From contig JAQFVV010006354.1 in the NCBI GenBank assembly GCA_028023455.1, forward strand, positions 2,183,615 through 2,247,614: a stretch of DNA of 64,000 nt, given 5' to 3'. The stretch is from Epiperipatus broadwayi. Taxonomy: Eukaryota > Onychophora > Udeonychophora > Euonychophora > Peripatidae. The notes under the pieces were generated by a model. That model had not been told where the DNA came from. It saw nothing but the letters and a program-made list of their open reading frames with translations, and ran no database searches. Position numbers and translations under genes: made by a program. Positions 1 through 16,317 of this stretch are shown piece by piece (the stretch's first letter is position 1; the number at the start of each line of letters is the position of its first letter).

Positions 1-311
1 AAAAGTTTATTTCAATTATATTGATTTATAAATCGTTTCTCTGATATAAATATTATTCTATAAATCATAGTTTATTGATTGTAGTTGATAATGATAGTCT
101 GGAGGACTTTTTAGTTATATTATTTTATTTTTAAATAACATCTCATTAGAGAATAATCTGTAGAGATTCTCTGCCTGTTCTGACTTTTACTTTTGTCTGT
201 TTCATTCTATAGAAGTACATAATTGCTTTTAAATGTCAAACAAGTGAAAAACTAACAAATTTATTTAACAAATCCATTATTTTATAAACTCTGTTTATTT
301 TATTTACTATA

Positions 312-345
<34 letters not shown>

Positions 346-350
346 CCATA

Positions 351-391
<41 letters not shown>

Positions 392-425
392 TGGTTGATT
401 GTTATTTATATTGGGATTGTCTAAG
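1..425. other. AT-rich flank with a (TA)n tract
   Basis: No gene is visible. An interrupted (TA)n tract runs from about 308 to 387. The unique-looking segment between the tract and position 425 precedes the outer end of LTR element A. Confidence 0.6.
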
Positions 426-2247
426 TGTTGACTGGTTTCTAAAGGATATGCATATTGTACTGAGTGGATGGTTTACCATTAATTATTTCAAAGACAAATA
501 TCAATTCCTGAAGGAGTAAACACAATATTCACTTTTATTTTTCAAATAAAATTATCTTATGAAAGCAAATTATAAAACTAAATATAACACCATACCTTGA
601 AATGTATGTATTGCTCCACCACGGCACCTTAGGAAGAGAAGAACATACTCGGAGAATATGTATGTCCAAACGATAGCTATAAAACATATAATTAGCATTG
701 CATTTCCAGGACATAACTTCTTCTTGGCAGTTGAATTCAACACCATGTTCAAAGCACTTATTTGATTTGTATAAACACGAGCGCCAGCTATTTATCCAGA
801 AGATAAATAATGCACTTTGAACTATGGCCACTAATTCAACACCCAAGATACACCCATGACTAGCTCAGTCTATTTTTTTAAATTTATTAACAAAATATTG
901 TTTCACTTAAATAGTGGTAAAAGAAATGATCGACAAATAAAGTTTTAAGTTTAAAGAGACAATTTATTTTAATTAACATTGATTAACTAATTTTTAATAT
1001 TTTATCAATCTTATTTACTAATATAATACACACACATTTTAAATTAACACACTATAATATATTATGAGAAAGCATTAAATAGTATTCAAAATACATAATA
1101 CAATAAAATCAATATATATGAATGCATGAACACACACAACATTTCAAACCCACATATTAACAGTTCATTTATGTAAGCTATAGAGTTCTTACACTTGACT
1201 CTTGGATCTTTATGAATGCATGACTATTTTAGAAATAAATATAAAAAAAATGTTTTACATAGAATTTTGAACATGGATACATCTTACTGTTTGCTGCTTC
1301 TAATGAACTATTTCTAACCAGCTAGATTTGAAGTTTCCTTGTGGAGATTTGATGCTGATTATTCCAAGGCATTTTCTTTAAGACAATTAGATATTGATCA
1401 GCTTCAGGTTGTTACACAGGCATCACTTTTATCTGGTAGGTGGCTGTTTTCATCGGACCTCAGGCTGGAGAAGGTCATATGTTTTGCAAAGTTTTAACAC
1501 TGCATGCTTAATTCTGATATAACTCACTGATAGATTGTACTGAACTGTTATATCAAACTCAACTCTAATGCAACTCTGATGCAATTAACTCAACTAACTG
1601 TCAAATAAAAAATTGGCTATTTATGCATACGACATGTTGTCATTTTAATATCCTCCAGCAATATCTGTTGTCAAAATTCGTTTGATAATCTTTTAATTAC
1701 ATGTTTTTGAAGATCATTTAATTAGTAGCCATGAAAATGTGTTGTTTTTATATCTTTAATTAGTATCCATCACTGTGTTTTTAAATATATTTTTTTCCTT
1801 TATTTCATTTTAATATTTACTTTCATGTGTTTTTTTTTCAATATGATTTTAACATGCACATATACACACATTTATTATATATTTTATTAACAAGCTTACA
1901 TTTACGCACATGTATAATTTATTCTAATAAACTCACATGAAAAGAGATTTTTATTATTAGACTTTATGTTACATTTTAACTGATAATAATAAGAAAAAAA
2001 ACTCTTTAAATTCTTTTATAAAACTTTTAGTTTGTTTGTAGAGCAACCCCTTCCCCTTTTAATTAATTAATTGTAACTCTTATTTCAAGAACTCTTAAAC
2101 TTTTAACTATTTATTTTAACAAATAATAATAATAAAAAAAACTCTTTACTTCTTTTATAAAACTTTTAGACTTTTAATCTTATGTTTTCTTTGACGAAAG
2201 ATTTTTTTTAAAAATAATTTTTTAAACAAAATTATTATGTGCCAACA
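426..2247 (-). repeat. LTR of element A, downstream copy in minus sense
   Basis: Direct repeat partner of 4691-6491. The outer end (TGTTGACTGG) carries about 15 extra bases compared with the other copy before the shared segment begins. The inner end is GTGCCAACA. The element's own promoter box is weaker here: on the minus strand the equivalent of TATAAATA reads as GCATAAATAG around 1616-1626. Confidence 0.75.
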
Positions 2248-2393
2248 CAATATTGGTACATTACACCACCCTCCATGCATCATTTTTGACAATTTTATCT
2301 CTGATAACTTTAATTCTTAATTCTAAATATTTATTAATTTTCTAATTTTTATTTTTACTATCTTTTACTTTACATGCTAAGGGCAATCTTCAA

Positions 2394-2800
2394 TTATACA
2401 TTACTTCTTCTGATGCTGGCAACATTGCTTACAATGGTCTTAGTCCTGGATAGTGACCATGAGGACAGACTATATTTGTGGCACAAGGATCTTTTGGAAA
2501 AATGAGGCTGATGTGGATTTGCTGGCTTATACTGATGTACACTATGAAAAATAAAGCTTATGGTGCTGATTCTATTGACCAGACTTTGATACAGAAAAGG
2601 TTGCTGCAAAAGGCAGGATTCATCAACTGTCCATTACATCTTACACTTTGGAATTGAGGTATGAGATATGGGGATTCTCTCCTAAAGAAGTGACTTGGGG
2701 CTTATGCTGGTTTTTCCCAGTGCACATTTCAAAAGAGGAATGATCCTTGATAAATCCATTATGGGTGCTAAATTTTATCCAGTCGACAGCTTTCACTTAT
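2394..2800 (-). pseudogene. Decayed reading-frame remnant inside element A
   Basis: This patch is less AT-rich than its surroundings. Read on the minus strand it holds short open stretches: about 50 codons at roughly 2640-2790, including HNGFIKDHSSFEMCTG, and 71 codons at 2394-2609. I do not recognise a domain. Given its place near the downstream LTR it may be the end of a former gag-like or accessory protein, or simply non-coding element sequence that resembles coding DNA. Confidence 0.25.
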
Positions 2801-3689
2801 CATTATCTAAAACTTATTTCAATACTATCCTCATTCCCTTTAATTTCAAACCCTTATACATTCCTAATATAACTTAGATTGACTTCACCTTTTATTTGTT
2901 AAACTTACAATATTATTTTAAATTCATGAACTCTACTATTTTTTAGACCATTACAAACATTATTCTACATATTTATTTAATCTTACAATACTATTCTAAA
3001 CTATCATGGACATCAGTTTACATATTTATTTGTATTAAGATATTATTTTTAAACCATTAACTTCTTTTTTTTTAACGTGCATATATTCAGAAAACTATTT
3101 TATTTTATTGCTCTTCATTATTATACAAATACTTTTATTTATTTATTTGACTTGATTACTTTAAATCATTTATTCAACTTTCTTTTATTACCATGCATGT
3201 ATTCAGAAACAACTATTTTTATTTTATTATGCTATTTTATTTATTATTTTGTTACAGATATATTACTTATTTGTTTATCTTGATTTCATTCTATGTATTT
3301 CCATTATTTTATTCATTTATTTATTTCTCCAAACATTACTTTTAAATTATTACTTGACCCATTTATTTAACTTGATTTTATTGATTGATTTTTTATTTAT
3401 TTATTTGAACTGTTTATTTACAATCCATTTTCTTAATTAATATGTGCATGGAGAAAAAAATATTTTATTTAATGAAGCCTCCTTGTTATTATTTTATGTA
3501 AAAACTCCTCATTTAACTTTACTTTTAATTTTAACTAGAAACATTCTGATTCAGATTTATTACCTCCATAAAAATAATTATATTAAACTCATAGTCCATT
3601 TCTGGTCCTTTTTGTTTCCATTTACTTTAATATTCTGCCTGTTTACTTACTTTTAAACTATGTCAGGTGGTTCCTTCTTCTTTCTACTA
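2801..3689. other. Element A interior without a recognisable gene
   Basis: T-rich on the plus strand, A-rich on the minus strand. Only short chance reading frames of low-complexity composition (Leu/Phe/Tyr/Ile-rich) are seen. No domain was recognised. Confidence 0.6.
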
Positions 3690-4320
3690 ACTTTATCATG
3701 TAAATAAATTTCCCTCTCTTGTCTATCCCTCACTTATAATTTATTACTTTATCTCTTTCATGCTCCATCCTATTTTCTGCCTCATAAATTAGAAAACTTT
3801 TATATTTAGACAAAATCTGAATTACTTCAAACAGGTTATTTTTTCTTATGCCTTCTATTTGTCTTAAATCTCTGTCTAAAACAAACACAAACTTTTACTT
3901 TAACCTTTTTAAATTTTTGCAAAAACTTTTCTACACTATCTTCTACCTTGAACTTATGTCTCACTTCTATTTCTTGATCTACATTTGTTTCTACTTTATC
4001 TGTTTCAACGCTATCTGATTCTAATTTAAATTTTATGTCTTTTATCACCTCAACTTCCTGATTTTTTTTAGCTAAATCTACCTCTATAATTTCTTGGTTC
4101 TTCCCACATCTTATTTCTCTTATTTCTCTAACTTGTGCCTGAGTTCCTTAATTTCTTCTTTGACCTGTTTAATTTTTTTTTTAAGTTCTAGCTGACCCTG
4201 TTTAAATCTCTGACATAATTCTTCTTTGATGTCTTGCTGACTTTTCTTTATTTTTTCCCTGAATTTTTCCATCATATTCATCACCATTTTCATCATCATC
4301 TGCATCTCAGATATCTCTTC
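3690..4320 (-). pseudogene. Gag-like coiled-coil protein remnant of element A
   Basis: On the minus strand a protein-like signal continues through three consecutive frames broken by indels. The first part (4305-4120) is a Met-rich start followed by a charged, heptad-like helix rich in Lys, Glu and Gln (FREKIKKSQQDIKEEL). The second (4048-3836, open further upstream) is acidic then basic and includes SDSVETDKVETNVDQEIE. A third frame carries the signal to about 3690. A Met-rich start feeding a long coiled coil and then an acidic stretch is also the plan of the intact 233-residue protein of element B, so the two may be distant relatives or convergent. Neither has a CCHC zinc knuckle. I infer a structural, gag-like role; the frame breaks make this copy non-functional. 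Confidence 0.45.
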
Positions 4321-4690
4321 TTTTTTATTTCCTCTATTTTTGACACAATATTTTTTATTTGACTAAATTTAAATATGATTGTTTGTTTATTTTTTTTAAA
4401 ATGGAACACATGGCTAACTCCACCCCATAATCATTTCTCTACCCATTCTTGATGCTTTAACTCTGCCCAAAATTTCTAACTGTCTCTAACTTAAAAGAAT
4501 AATTTATTTTATATAGCATAAATGTCAAAATCTCTTTTCATTTAAAGAAAAAAAAGTTTTCAGTCAATTCTTTTTTTTTAAATTAAACCACTTTAACATA
4601 CATAATTTGGTTTTTGTATAATTTTTTTATTATTTTCAAACAAGAAACAAAGTATTTAATTACTATTGTTTCTTAGGTTCAACACAACTA

Positions 4691-6491
4691 TGTTGGGAGT
4701 CAATTGTACTGGGTGAATGGTTTACCATTAATTATTTCAAAGACAAATATCAATCCCTGAAGGAGTAAACATAATATTTACTTTTATTCTTCAAATAAAA
4801 TTATCTTATGAAAAAAATTATAAGACTAAATATAACACCTTACCTTGCAATTTATATATTGTTCCACCATGGCACCTTAGGCAGAGAAGAACATACTCAG
4901 AGAGTAAGTATGTCCAACCAATAGCTATAAAATATATAAATAGCATTACATTTCCAGGACATAACCTCTTCTCGGCTGTTGAATTCAACACCATGTTCAA
5001 AGGACTTTTTTGTTTTGTATAAACATGGGTGCCAGCTATTTATCCAGAAGATAAATAATGCACTTTGAACAATGATCACTAATTCAATGCCCAAGATTCA
5101 CCCATGACTATCTCAGTCTATTTTTTTAATTCATTAACAAAATATTGTTTTACTTAAATAGTGGTAAAAGAATTGATTGACAAATAAAGTTTTAAGTTTA
5201 AAGAAACAATTTATTTTAATTAACATTGATTAACTAATTTTTAACATTTTATTAATCTTATTTACTAATATAACACACATACATTTTAAATTAACACACT
5301 ATAATATATTATGAGAAAGCATTAAATAATATTCAGAATACAAAATACAATGAAATCAATATATACGAACGCATGAACACACATAACATTTTAAAAACAC
5401 ATATTAACAGTTCATTTATGTAAGCTATAGAGTTCCTAAACTTGACTCTTGGAGCTTTATGAATGCATGACTATTTTAGAAATGAATATAAGATTGTGTT
5501 TTACCTATGATTTTGAATGTGGATACATCTTGCTGTTTTCTGCTTCTAATGAAGTATTTCTAACCGGTTAGATTTGAAGTTTCCTTGAGGAGATTTGATG
5601 CTGAATGTTTCAACACACATTCTTTAAGATAATTAGATATTGAGAGGCTTCAGGTTGTTATACATGCATCAATTTATCTGGTAGTTGGCTGTCTTATCGG
5701 ACTTCAGGCTGGAAAAAGTTGTATGTTTTCCAAGGATTTAACACTGCTTTCTTAATTCTGATATAACTCACTGATAGATTTTACTGAACTGTTATCTCAA
5801 ACACAAATCTAATGCAACTGATGCAATTAAATCGACTAACTGTCTGATAAAAAATGGTTATTTATACGTACAATGTGTTGTCATTTTAATATCCTCCAGC
5901 AATATCTGTTGTCGAAATTCCTTTGATAATCTTTTAATTACATGTTTTTGACGATTGTTTTATAGTAGCCAGGCATACATGTTGTTTTTATATCTTTAAT
6001 TAGTAGCCATCACTGTGTTTTTAAATATATTTTTTCCTTTATTTTATTTTAATATTTACTTTCATTTTTTTTTTCAATATGATTTTAACACACACGTATA
6101 CACACATTTATTATATATTTTATTAACAAGCTTACATTTACGCATATGTATAATTTATTCACATAAACTTGAATGAAAAGAGATTTATATTTTTAGACTT
6201 TACATTACATTTCAACTGATAATAATAATAAAAAAAAAACTCTTTAAATTCTTTTATAAAACTTTTAGTTTGTTTCTAGACAAACCCCCTCGCCTTTTTT
6301 AATTAATTAATTGTAACTCTTATTTCAAGAACTCTTAAACTTTTAACTATTTATTTTAATGAATAATAATAAAAAAAAAAACCTCTTTACTTCTTTTATA
6401 AAACTTTTAGGCTTTTAATCTTACGTTTTCTTTGACAAAATATATTTTTTATTTTAATAATTTTTTTAAAGAAAATATGTAGGTGCCAACA
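4691..6491 (-). repeat. LTR of element A, promoter-side copy in minus sense
   Basis: Begins TGTTGGGAGT and ends GTGCCAACA on the plus strand, giving TGTTGG/CCAACA inverted termini. It partners 426-2247. The right flank is a (CA)n(TA)n tract. Minus-strand sense places a TATA box at 5858-5867. Confidence 0.8.
5858..5867 (-). promoter_or_regulatory. Candidate TATA box in the element A LTR
   Basis: Minus strand reads GTATAAATAA. The position inside the LTR, and the same motif in degenerate form in the other LTR, suggest the U3 core promoter. Inference from motif and position only. Confidence 0.4.
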
Positions 6492-8734
<2,243 letters not shown>

Positions 8735-9150
8735 ATTTATTTCTCAATTTATGTTCATTTGAAAGTAAAGAATTTTTTAGTAAAATCTTACTATTTTTTT
8801 AAAATAATTATATTTTCAAAATATTTTATCAAAATACATTATAATATGTAAAAAATACAAACAAAATACTCTAAAACATTCATTTTTGTTTGAAAATCAA
8901 ATAAAAAGTTTTGGGGAAAATTGTTGACAGCACTGGTTTCTTTTTCAATTTATGTGTGCATGTAAGAATAAAGAATTTTTTACTAAAATCTTACTATTTT
9001 TCTAAAATAATTATATTTTTGGCATACTTTATAAAATAATTTATAATTTGTATGAAAAATAATAAAAAAATACTCTAAAACATTCATTTTCATTTTGAAA
9101 ATCCAAACAAAGAAGTTGGAGCGGTGAAAATTATTGATAGGTGCTCTTTT
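8735..9150. repeat. Two-copy tandem repeat, period about 200 bp
   Basis: The segment starting CAATTTATGTTCATTTGAA (about 8739) recurs as CAATTTATGTGTGCATGTAA (about 8947). Both are followed by AAAGAATTTTTTA, TAAAATCTTACTATTTTT and, further on, ATACTCTAAAACATTCATTTT. The copies have diverged by substitutions and small indels. I do not recognise the unit. Confidence 0.75.
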
Positions 9151-10259
9151 TTTTATTCAAAATGTGAACCAACCAATCATCATCTAGGAAAACCTGCATT
9201 CTCCCAGTGTTTTAGCTTTTTACATCAATATTATTGATTTTTTACTTATAAAATAATTCTAGAGAGGGCAGCATTTTACAGTACTCTTTAAGCTTTAAAA
9301 TAATCATAAAAACACTACAGGAATGTAAAAACTGAGGGCTTCTGAGTAACTTGAAGCCATGTATGTCATCCATGGTTGGTTCTTGGAAAGTGTATTAAGT
9401 TAGAAAAATTATTCTGCATTCTAATTGGTAAGTATAGCTTTAAATAACATTTTTTAAATTGGTGTAAAATGAGATAATCCAGGTAAATTATATATTTTAT
9501 GAATATTTTCAAGGATGACATTTGAAATTTCTTTAAATGAGTTCAATTTGAAATAGAATAATTGATGTAAAAATTAAAAAAAAAGAAAATTTAGTGAAAA
9601 AAATATGAAGGATTGAGTTTTGAGAATTTATTTTTTCATTCTGGTAAAAGATTTTAAACTATATATCAAGTAATATCTATCTATGCATAGTTGAAAATTT
9701 TGAATGTATTTAATATAAAAATATTTTAGTAGATTATTTAAAATTAATTGTTTATGTTTTTGGTTGAAAACACATCTATGCTTTATGCCGTGTAATTCAT
9801 AGATAAAGTGAAAAATACAATAAAAGTTTTAAGGCTGACCCTTAAATGATCACTGAAGAAAGTCAAGTCCATATTCTCATTGTCCTCTCTTCCAATGTAT
9901 AATGAATTTTTCACTTTATTATATTTACAAACATTAGACATGATTAGAATAAATATTAAAAAGCAATATATAAAAGTAAAAATATTTAGTTATATATCTA
10001 ATTTTAGTTCTTAATAATTTATATATTTTGCAATTGATAAAAAACTGTCTATGTTATTATAAAGAAATTAAAATTATTTTTCAATTAAACATCAAATGAT
10101 ACTATATTCTATGTCTCTTTATAAAAAAATAAAATGTTCTAATTAAAAACTATTCTAACAGTAACTTACTATTATATACAACATTTTAACCAGCATAATT
10201 CCATAACCCTCTTCAACTGCCCATAAATTAAAAAAAAACATAACAGAAGTAAATGTCAC
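9151..10259. other. AT-rich sequence without a recognised feature
   Basis: No gene-like frame or repeat was recognised in this spacer ahead of the first PLE remnant. Confidence 0.5.
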
Positions 10260-10650
10260 TCAAATCTCATGAATATCTTTTAACTTTGCCTCTTTAATTT
10301 TTCTTTAATTATGGTTTCTCCTTTCACAAAGAATCTTAACACTTTCAAGATCAAACGTAAATTTATATTTACATGTCCTTTCATGATCCAAGAAAACTGA
10401 AGCAGTCATTAAATCTTTATTATTTTTACTTTTCACATACTTGTATAACAATACACGATCCTTTAACCTTTTGTCAATACTGCACTTTGATTCACTACAT
10501 ATGATAACATACATCCACAAAAATTTTGATGCACAACATTACATTTTTGCTTGACAGGTATGAGACTTTTAGAATTATTCACTAAATTATTAACATTATT
10601 TGTAACATAAAATAAAACATTAAACACATATATTGTTAAAAAAATTTCAC
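10260..10650 (-). pseudogene. GIY-YIG endonuclease end of PLE-2, minus arm
   Basis: The 71-codon frame at 10520-10305 contains KRLKDRVLLYKYVKSKNN, then a conserved-looking TASVFLDHE, then FDLESVKILCERRNHN. This matches the later half of PLE GIY-YIG domains: an arginine helix after YIG, a His-containing segment, and a hydrophobic VKIL followed by a Glu/Arg/Asn stretch and an RKIKEA-like tail that continues past a stop. The N-terminal GIY and YIG strands are degraded. The GIY-YIG domain nicks target DNA to prime reverse transcription; this copy is dead. Confidence 0.6.
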
Positions 10651-11039
10651 TTGAACATTTTAACTATATAAAGTGGATAATCATTTTTTATTATCATTCA
10701 TTAAGTTTTTACATCATTATAGCTTTTTTTAAATTGACATAAAGTTTTGTTAATCTCTTTTATTTTATAATCATTGTCAAGTAATTTATTGGAAAATATC
10801 TGAATATTTTTTTTAAATTATCACTTGGGGTAATGATGTATTTTTTCTATATAAATAAAGAAGATCTAAAACATGTCTTGTTATGCATAATTGGTACTTT
10901 TGACTTACAATTTATATATCCCTTTTTTGCAATGGTTTGATTATTAATTTATAACTAAACTTACTATTATCTCTTGTAATAAATAAATCCAAATGCTTTT
11001 GTCCTCTTTTTTTCAATAGCCCATTTCAAGTCATTTAAA

Positions 11040-12230
11040 TTATAGACTCCTCTACAAGCACATTTATAGCATTGACATTTTTTCAAACAAAAACATCATT
11101 CACACATCTTCTGTAAACTTTATTATTTTTAAAAACACACATATCTACAATACTACTCTTATATATAGACTGCAAACTTGTACTATATCAGGAAAACCCA
11201 TAGGCCAAACATGAGACAATTTATAGTAGCCATCTTCAACAAAAGCAATAATGTTTTTGTTTTTTTGAAAATCAATAACAAATTTTATAATGTATTTACA
11301 CACACTTTTACTTTTTGTATTTACAAACACTTTCACCTTTTAATAATAGTTTAATTATTTTTATGTAATCCACTTTATCAATAAAACCATACATTTTTAT
11401 TACATCTGGTGAAACAACAACATCACTCTTATCAATTGCTATATTTTTAATTCTATCTACAAAATCAAAAGATGAAGCAATATTATTTTCTTCATATCTG
11501 AAAATGTCTTGTAACTGCTTACTATTATATTTAGAAGCTGATATATAAATGAACCACCAAAATCAATCATAATTTGCAAAAAATTACCTTCTTTATGTAA
11601 TTTTTATATTTGCAAATATAGGAGGAAATATAGAGTAGGAAATATATATCTCATGGCCCACATTATAACATATGACATTATTTTTATCATTTTTAAAAAT
11701 ATTGTTAATATATTTTATTCTCTGGTCATCCATATTATATTTTTCCATCAAAGAAAAACCTTGTTTATCCATTTACCCTTTAACTTTCTCAATATACTGA
11801 TATGTTATAATTAAACACATCATCATTCCTTTATCTTCTTTGAAACAAATCACATTATCAATTTTAGGCTTGTATTTAAATTCTGAATTGCCAGTTCCCA
11901 TAAATTAAATTTATGACAATTAATTTTCTTTTATATTTCAACAGCAATATGATAATCACCAGTAATCATTTATACTAATTTTGAACAGCTGTAATTAATT
12001 ACAAATTATGGTCATCCCAAGAAAAATATAGTGAAACTTTTAAATGTATGTTTTTATCTGACAAATTAACAAAATTCATACCATTATTAGCTTGTGGATA
12101 CTGCTTATTAAATAAAAATTAATTTTTGTCAAGTTTATTACATAATTTAAGTTCAAATACTTTAAATCCATTTTCACAAACAATTTTGTATTTATCCCAA
12201 GCAAGCCTTACATTTAAAATTATTAAATGT
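11040..12230 (-). pseudogene. Reverse transcriptase remnant of PLE-2
   Basis: Read on the minus strand, the frames preserve the order of PLE RT landmarks. Near 11870-11780 is NVICFKEDKGMMMCLIIT, with the DKG motif. Near 11475-11345 is a stretch with DVIKMYGFIDKVDYIKIIK, the motif-A region. At 11336-11145 is the segment ending YYKLSHVWPMGFPDIVQV, which corresponds to the PMG-x-P signature. Stops and frameshifts break it. The catalytic DD box was not found. Family assignment rests on the order of motifs rather than on any one match. Confidence 0.55.
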
Positions 12231-12239
12231 TCAATTGCT

Positions 12240-12565
12240 TTCAAATATATCCCAATAATACATGTTCTTTTTTGCATTTCTTAACTATTTCATATAATAT
12301 TATTGATTTTCACTTATATATACATTTCAAACAAAAAGGTAATATTAGGTATCAAATATTTTGTGGATGTATGTTATTATGTATAGTGGAATTGGGGTGC
12401 AGTATTGAAAAAAAGATTAAAGAAGCATTAATTTATACAAGCATGTGAAAAAATAATAATGATTTAATGACTGCTTCAGTTTTTATGTATCATTAAAGGA
12501 CATATAAATATAAAGTTAACTTTAATTTTGGAAGTGTTAAAATTCTTCATAAAGAGTGAAAACAT
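12240..12565 (+). pseudogene. Inverted GIY-YIG end of PLE-2, plus arm
   Basis: Reads CSIEKKIKEALIY, then after a stop NNNDLMTASVFMYH, then NFGSVKILHKE. Each block aligns with the minus-arm frame at 10520-10305. It is more decayed than its partner and has internal stops. Confidence 0.6.
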
Positions 12566-12684
12566 AATAAAAAAAATTGAGGAGGAAATTTTAATAAATA
12601 GAAGCAAAATGAATCTAATTAACAGACATGCTGTTAACATTAAAATTTGGGATTCATGGGATTTGAGATGAAGATGTTTGCTTC

Positions 12685-13810
<1,126 letters not shown>

Positions 13811-13923
13811 CATCACTTGTGTGCATAAAGAATATAAACAACACTGGTGTCCATAAAGAATATAAACATCACTGGATATCCATTAAGAATATAAACATCA
13901 CTGATGTACACAAAAAATATAAA
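13811..13923. repeat. Four-copy minisatellite, 28-29 bp unit
   Basis: Four consecutive units of the form CATCACTGGTGTCCATAAAG followed by AATATAAA. The first three end AAGAATATAAA and the last is changed to AAAAATATAAA. Confidence 0.9.
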
Positions 13924-16317
13924 ATGAAACAATGAAACTCATTTTATGAGTGATATAGACAGTAACCTACAATTTCTAGTTTTAGATAGACAAAAAGCCA
14001 ATTGCTATGATGATTTTTTTTGTATCTTTAATTAGGATGAATCTTTTTTCTTTATAGATGCCTTTGGCATTCAGGACTTTTGGGATACAAGATAAAAATG
14101 AAGAATTCATATCTGACATGTTATGGAGATTGTGAAGCTATGGATTAACTCATGTAAGACATGTTATACATGTTAAGAAAGATAATTATTGAAGGAATAC
14201 AAAGGAGATATCACTAAAGATGTAATTTGAATTTTATTTAATATTAATTTCCAAATTATGAACATTAAAATAATAATTATTTTGGTGTGAATGTTTATTT
14301 TTTCCTTATTTTTTCTATAGTTATCACTATTTCTCTCATGCTTATTGTTTGCCTTAGTTTTTCTAGTTTCTATTAATGCAATTTTTTGCTCTAACATAAT
14401 TAAAACTGAAATTATTGTGAAAATTGTGTCTCAGGTCAAGATTTAAAAAAAATCAATATAGCGGTTTGGACCGTTAGTATTAACAACTGAATGTAGTTCT
14501 GTGAATTATACCATTTTTTGTGATTATATTACGACCTGTATTTTAATTACTATTTTTTATTTTTATATTTTTTTATAATTGGCTTTTTATTATATATCCA
14601 AATATGTTAATAAAGATATCTAAAAAAAAAATGATTCTAGAGATTCCTTTACGAATGAAGCAACCAACAAACTTTAAGTAATGCAGGTCAAAAATTCTTA
14701 CATATATCTTCACCACTTGGTGAGTATTTATAAATATCTAATTGCTACAATTTGATCAATAAGTGCCAAATTTTTATCTCATGATTATATTTAATAAAAT
14801 AAAATACACTAATATTTACTTAAGTTTAAAATGTATAACTGTGCTAAAATATGATAATAACTATTCTAATATATAATTCATTGTACCACCGACCATTTAA
14901 AATCTATTATAAAAGTTTTTCTAAAGGCACTGTAATCATTGATGTATAACAGCACTAAATATATGGTCAATAAATATATTAGAAAAATTTAAAGTATAAA
15001 GTTGGGGGTGTGTGTAATTATAATAGCTCTGTAAAAAAATCAGAATTTCCCCAGAGTTCTGAATAACTTCTAATTTTTAAAAAAATATTTTATCTTTCTA
15101 TGTTAATAGAATGTATCACATACAGATAAAACCAGATATTATGTTATATATATATATGAAAATTCAGAGTTATTTTTACATATAAAATTCAAACATTTTC
15201 ATCTGTTACAAAAAAAATAAATTGATAATAGCTGACTGAACGGTGGAGCTGTCTATTATTTATATAAAAAAAAAAAAAATCGAAAGTTTGCAATCTTTTT
15301 TCCTTGCAGCAAGTAAATACTATAGCGCTTTAGTCTCTTACTCTCTCTCTATATAGATTTACAGTATTATTTCCTTAGCATGAAGCTTCTGTGTAGTAAA
15401 AATATTTACATTTCAGTACAATAATAAGTACTTTTGTTAGAGCTTCTTCTTGCACAAATCATAAGAATGTGTGTGGTCAGATTCAATATCGGTATGTTTT
15501 TCCTTTGTGATTTTATTCCAATTCTCAAATTCTATTGGTTGAGAACTTTTAAAAAAATATTTCATCTTCGAATAGCTTTTTCCAAATATTATTAATTTTC
15601 TTCAATTCACACTTTTCATTTTAATTAAATCTAGACAAGTTTCAGAATATAATATAAATTTTAAATTGACTTTTAAAACTAGACATTACATAATATTTTA
15701 AAACAAATAATGTTAAAATTTAAAACTTTTATTCACTTATTTATTCCGACATTCACCTATCTACTACTTTAAAAATCCTATTTTTAATTATTATTTTTAT
15801 TACACCTTTGTAAGTAAATGAGTTTAAAATAATAAAGTATAATATTATGTGTTAAACTAAAATGTATTAAAATATTATAGCTTTAATTTACTTAATAGAT
15901 AAACCAAAATATAGAGTTTGAATCTGTTTTTATTCTTAAAATCAATACTCATTTATTGAAACAATTTAAATGATTAAGTCATGATTAAATTGCCATTATT
16001 AAATTAAAATGCATTATTTATCATCCACATTACCAGATATTTAAAAATGTATAAATTCTTTAGCATGATGCACACTTATTTAGGCCTTAAAACTATTACA
16101 ATTTAAGCATGTAGAAATTATTTTACAGTGCTACAATACGTAAAATGCTAATATAATAACTTTTCTAGGTGAAAATTATGGCATTACAGTAGACTAAAAC
16201 AATTTATTCGTGACAAAATTAAACTATATATTTATTTTAAATTTCATGGCACAAAATTTGATGTAACCATTAGCTCCTGCAAAAGCTAAAATTTATAATA
16301 TTTATATAAAAAAAAAC
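13924..16317. other. AT-rich sequence without a recognised feature
   Basis: No gene-like frame, terminal repeat or retroelement motif was recognised. The reading frame at 14173-14397 (minus) has biased composition and no domain. Confidence 0.5.

Larger units (their letters stand above)
426..6491 (-). mobile_element. Element A: old non-autonomous LTR retrotransposon
   Basis: Two direct repeats of about 1.8 kb (426-2247 and 4691-6491) flank a 2.4 kb interior, the architecture of an LTR retrotransposon. The repeats align along their whole length, from the segment beginning GTACTGRGTGRATGGTTTACC to the shared end GTGCCAACA, but differ by many substitutions and small indels, so the insertion is old. 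LTR ends are TGTTG and CCAACA. The minus strand is taken as sense because the only protein-like frames and a TATAAATA box read that way, and a G-rich stretch (GGAGGGTGG, minus strand, near 2265-2275) sits where a polypurine tract would lie. No protease, RT, RNase H or integrase was seen, so it would depend on enzymes from elsewhere. No clear target-site duplication: the left flank is CTAAG, the right flank is (CA)n. Confidence 0.75.
10260..12565. mobile_element. PLE-2: decayed Penelope-like element, head-to-head dimer
   Basis: A minus-strand arm (about 12230 down to 10260) carries degraded RT and GIY-YIG parts, and a short plus-strand arm (about 12240-12565) carries only the GIY-YIG end. The two GIY-YIG ends are an inverted repeat of each other: on the minus strand from 10525 and on the plus strand from 12360 both read TGTGGATGTATGTTAT and later GATTTAATGACTGCTTCAGT. 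The arms therefore meet head to head near 12235, with the 3' ends facing out. PLEs are known for RT plus a GIY-YIG endonuclease and for inverted or tandem partial copies. All frames are broken. Confidence 0.7.

Noticed and set aside
2695-3656. Plus-strand hydrophobic frames in the element A interior
   Set aside because: Leu/Phe/Tyr/Ile-rich translations of T-rich DNA without start context or conserved motif; the protein-like signal is on the other strand.
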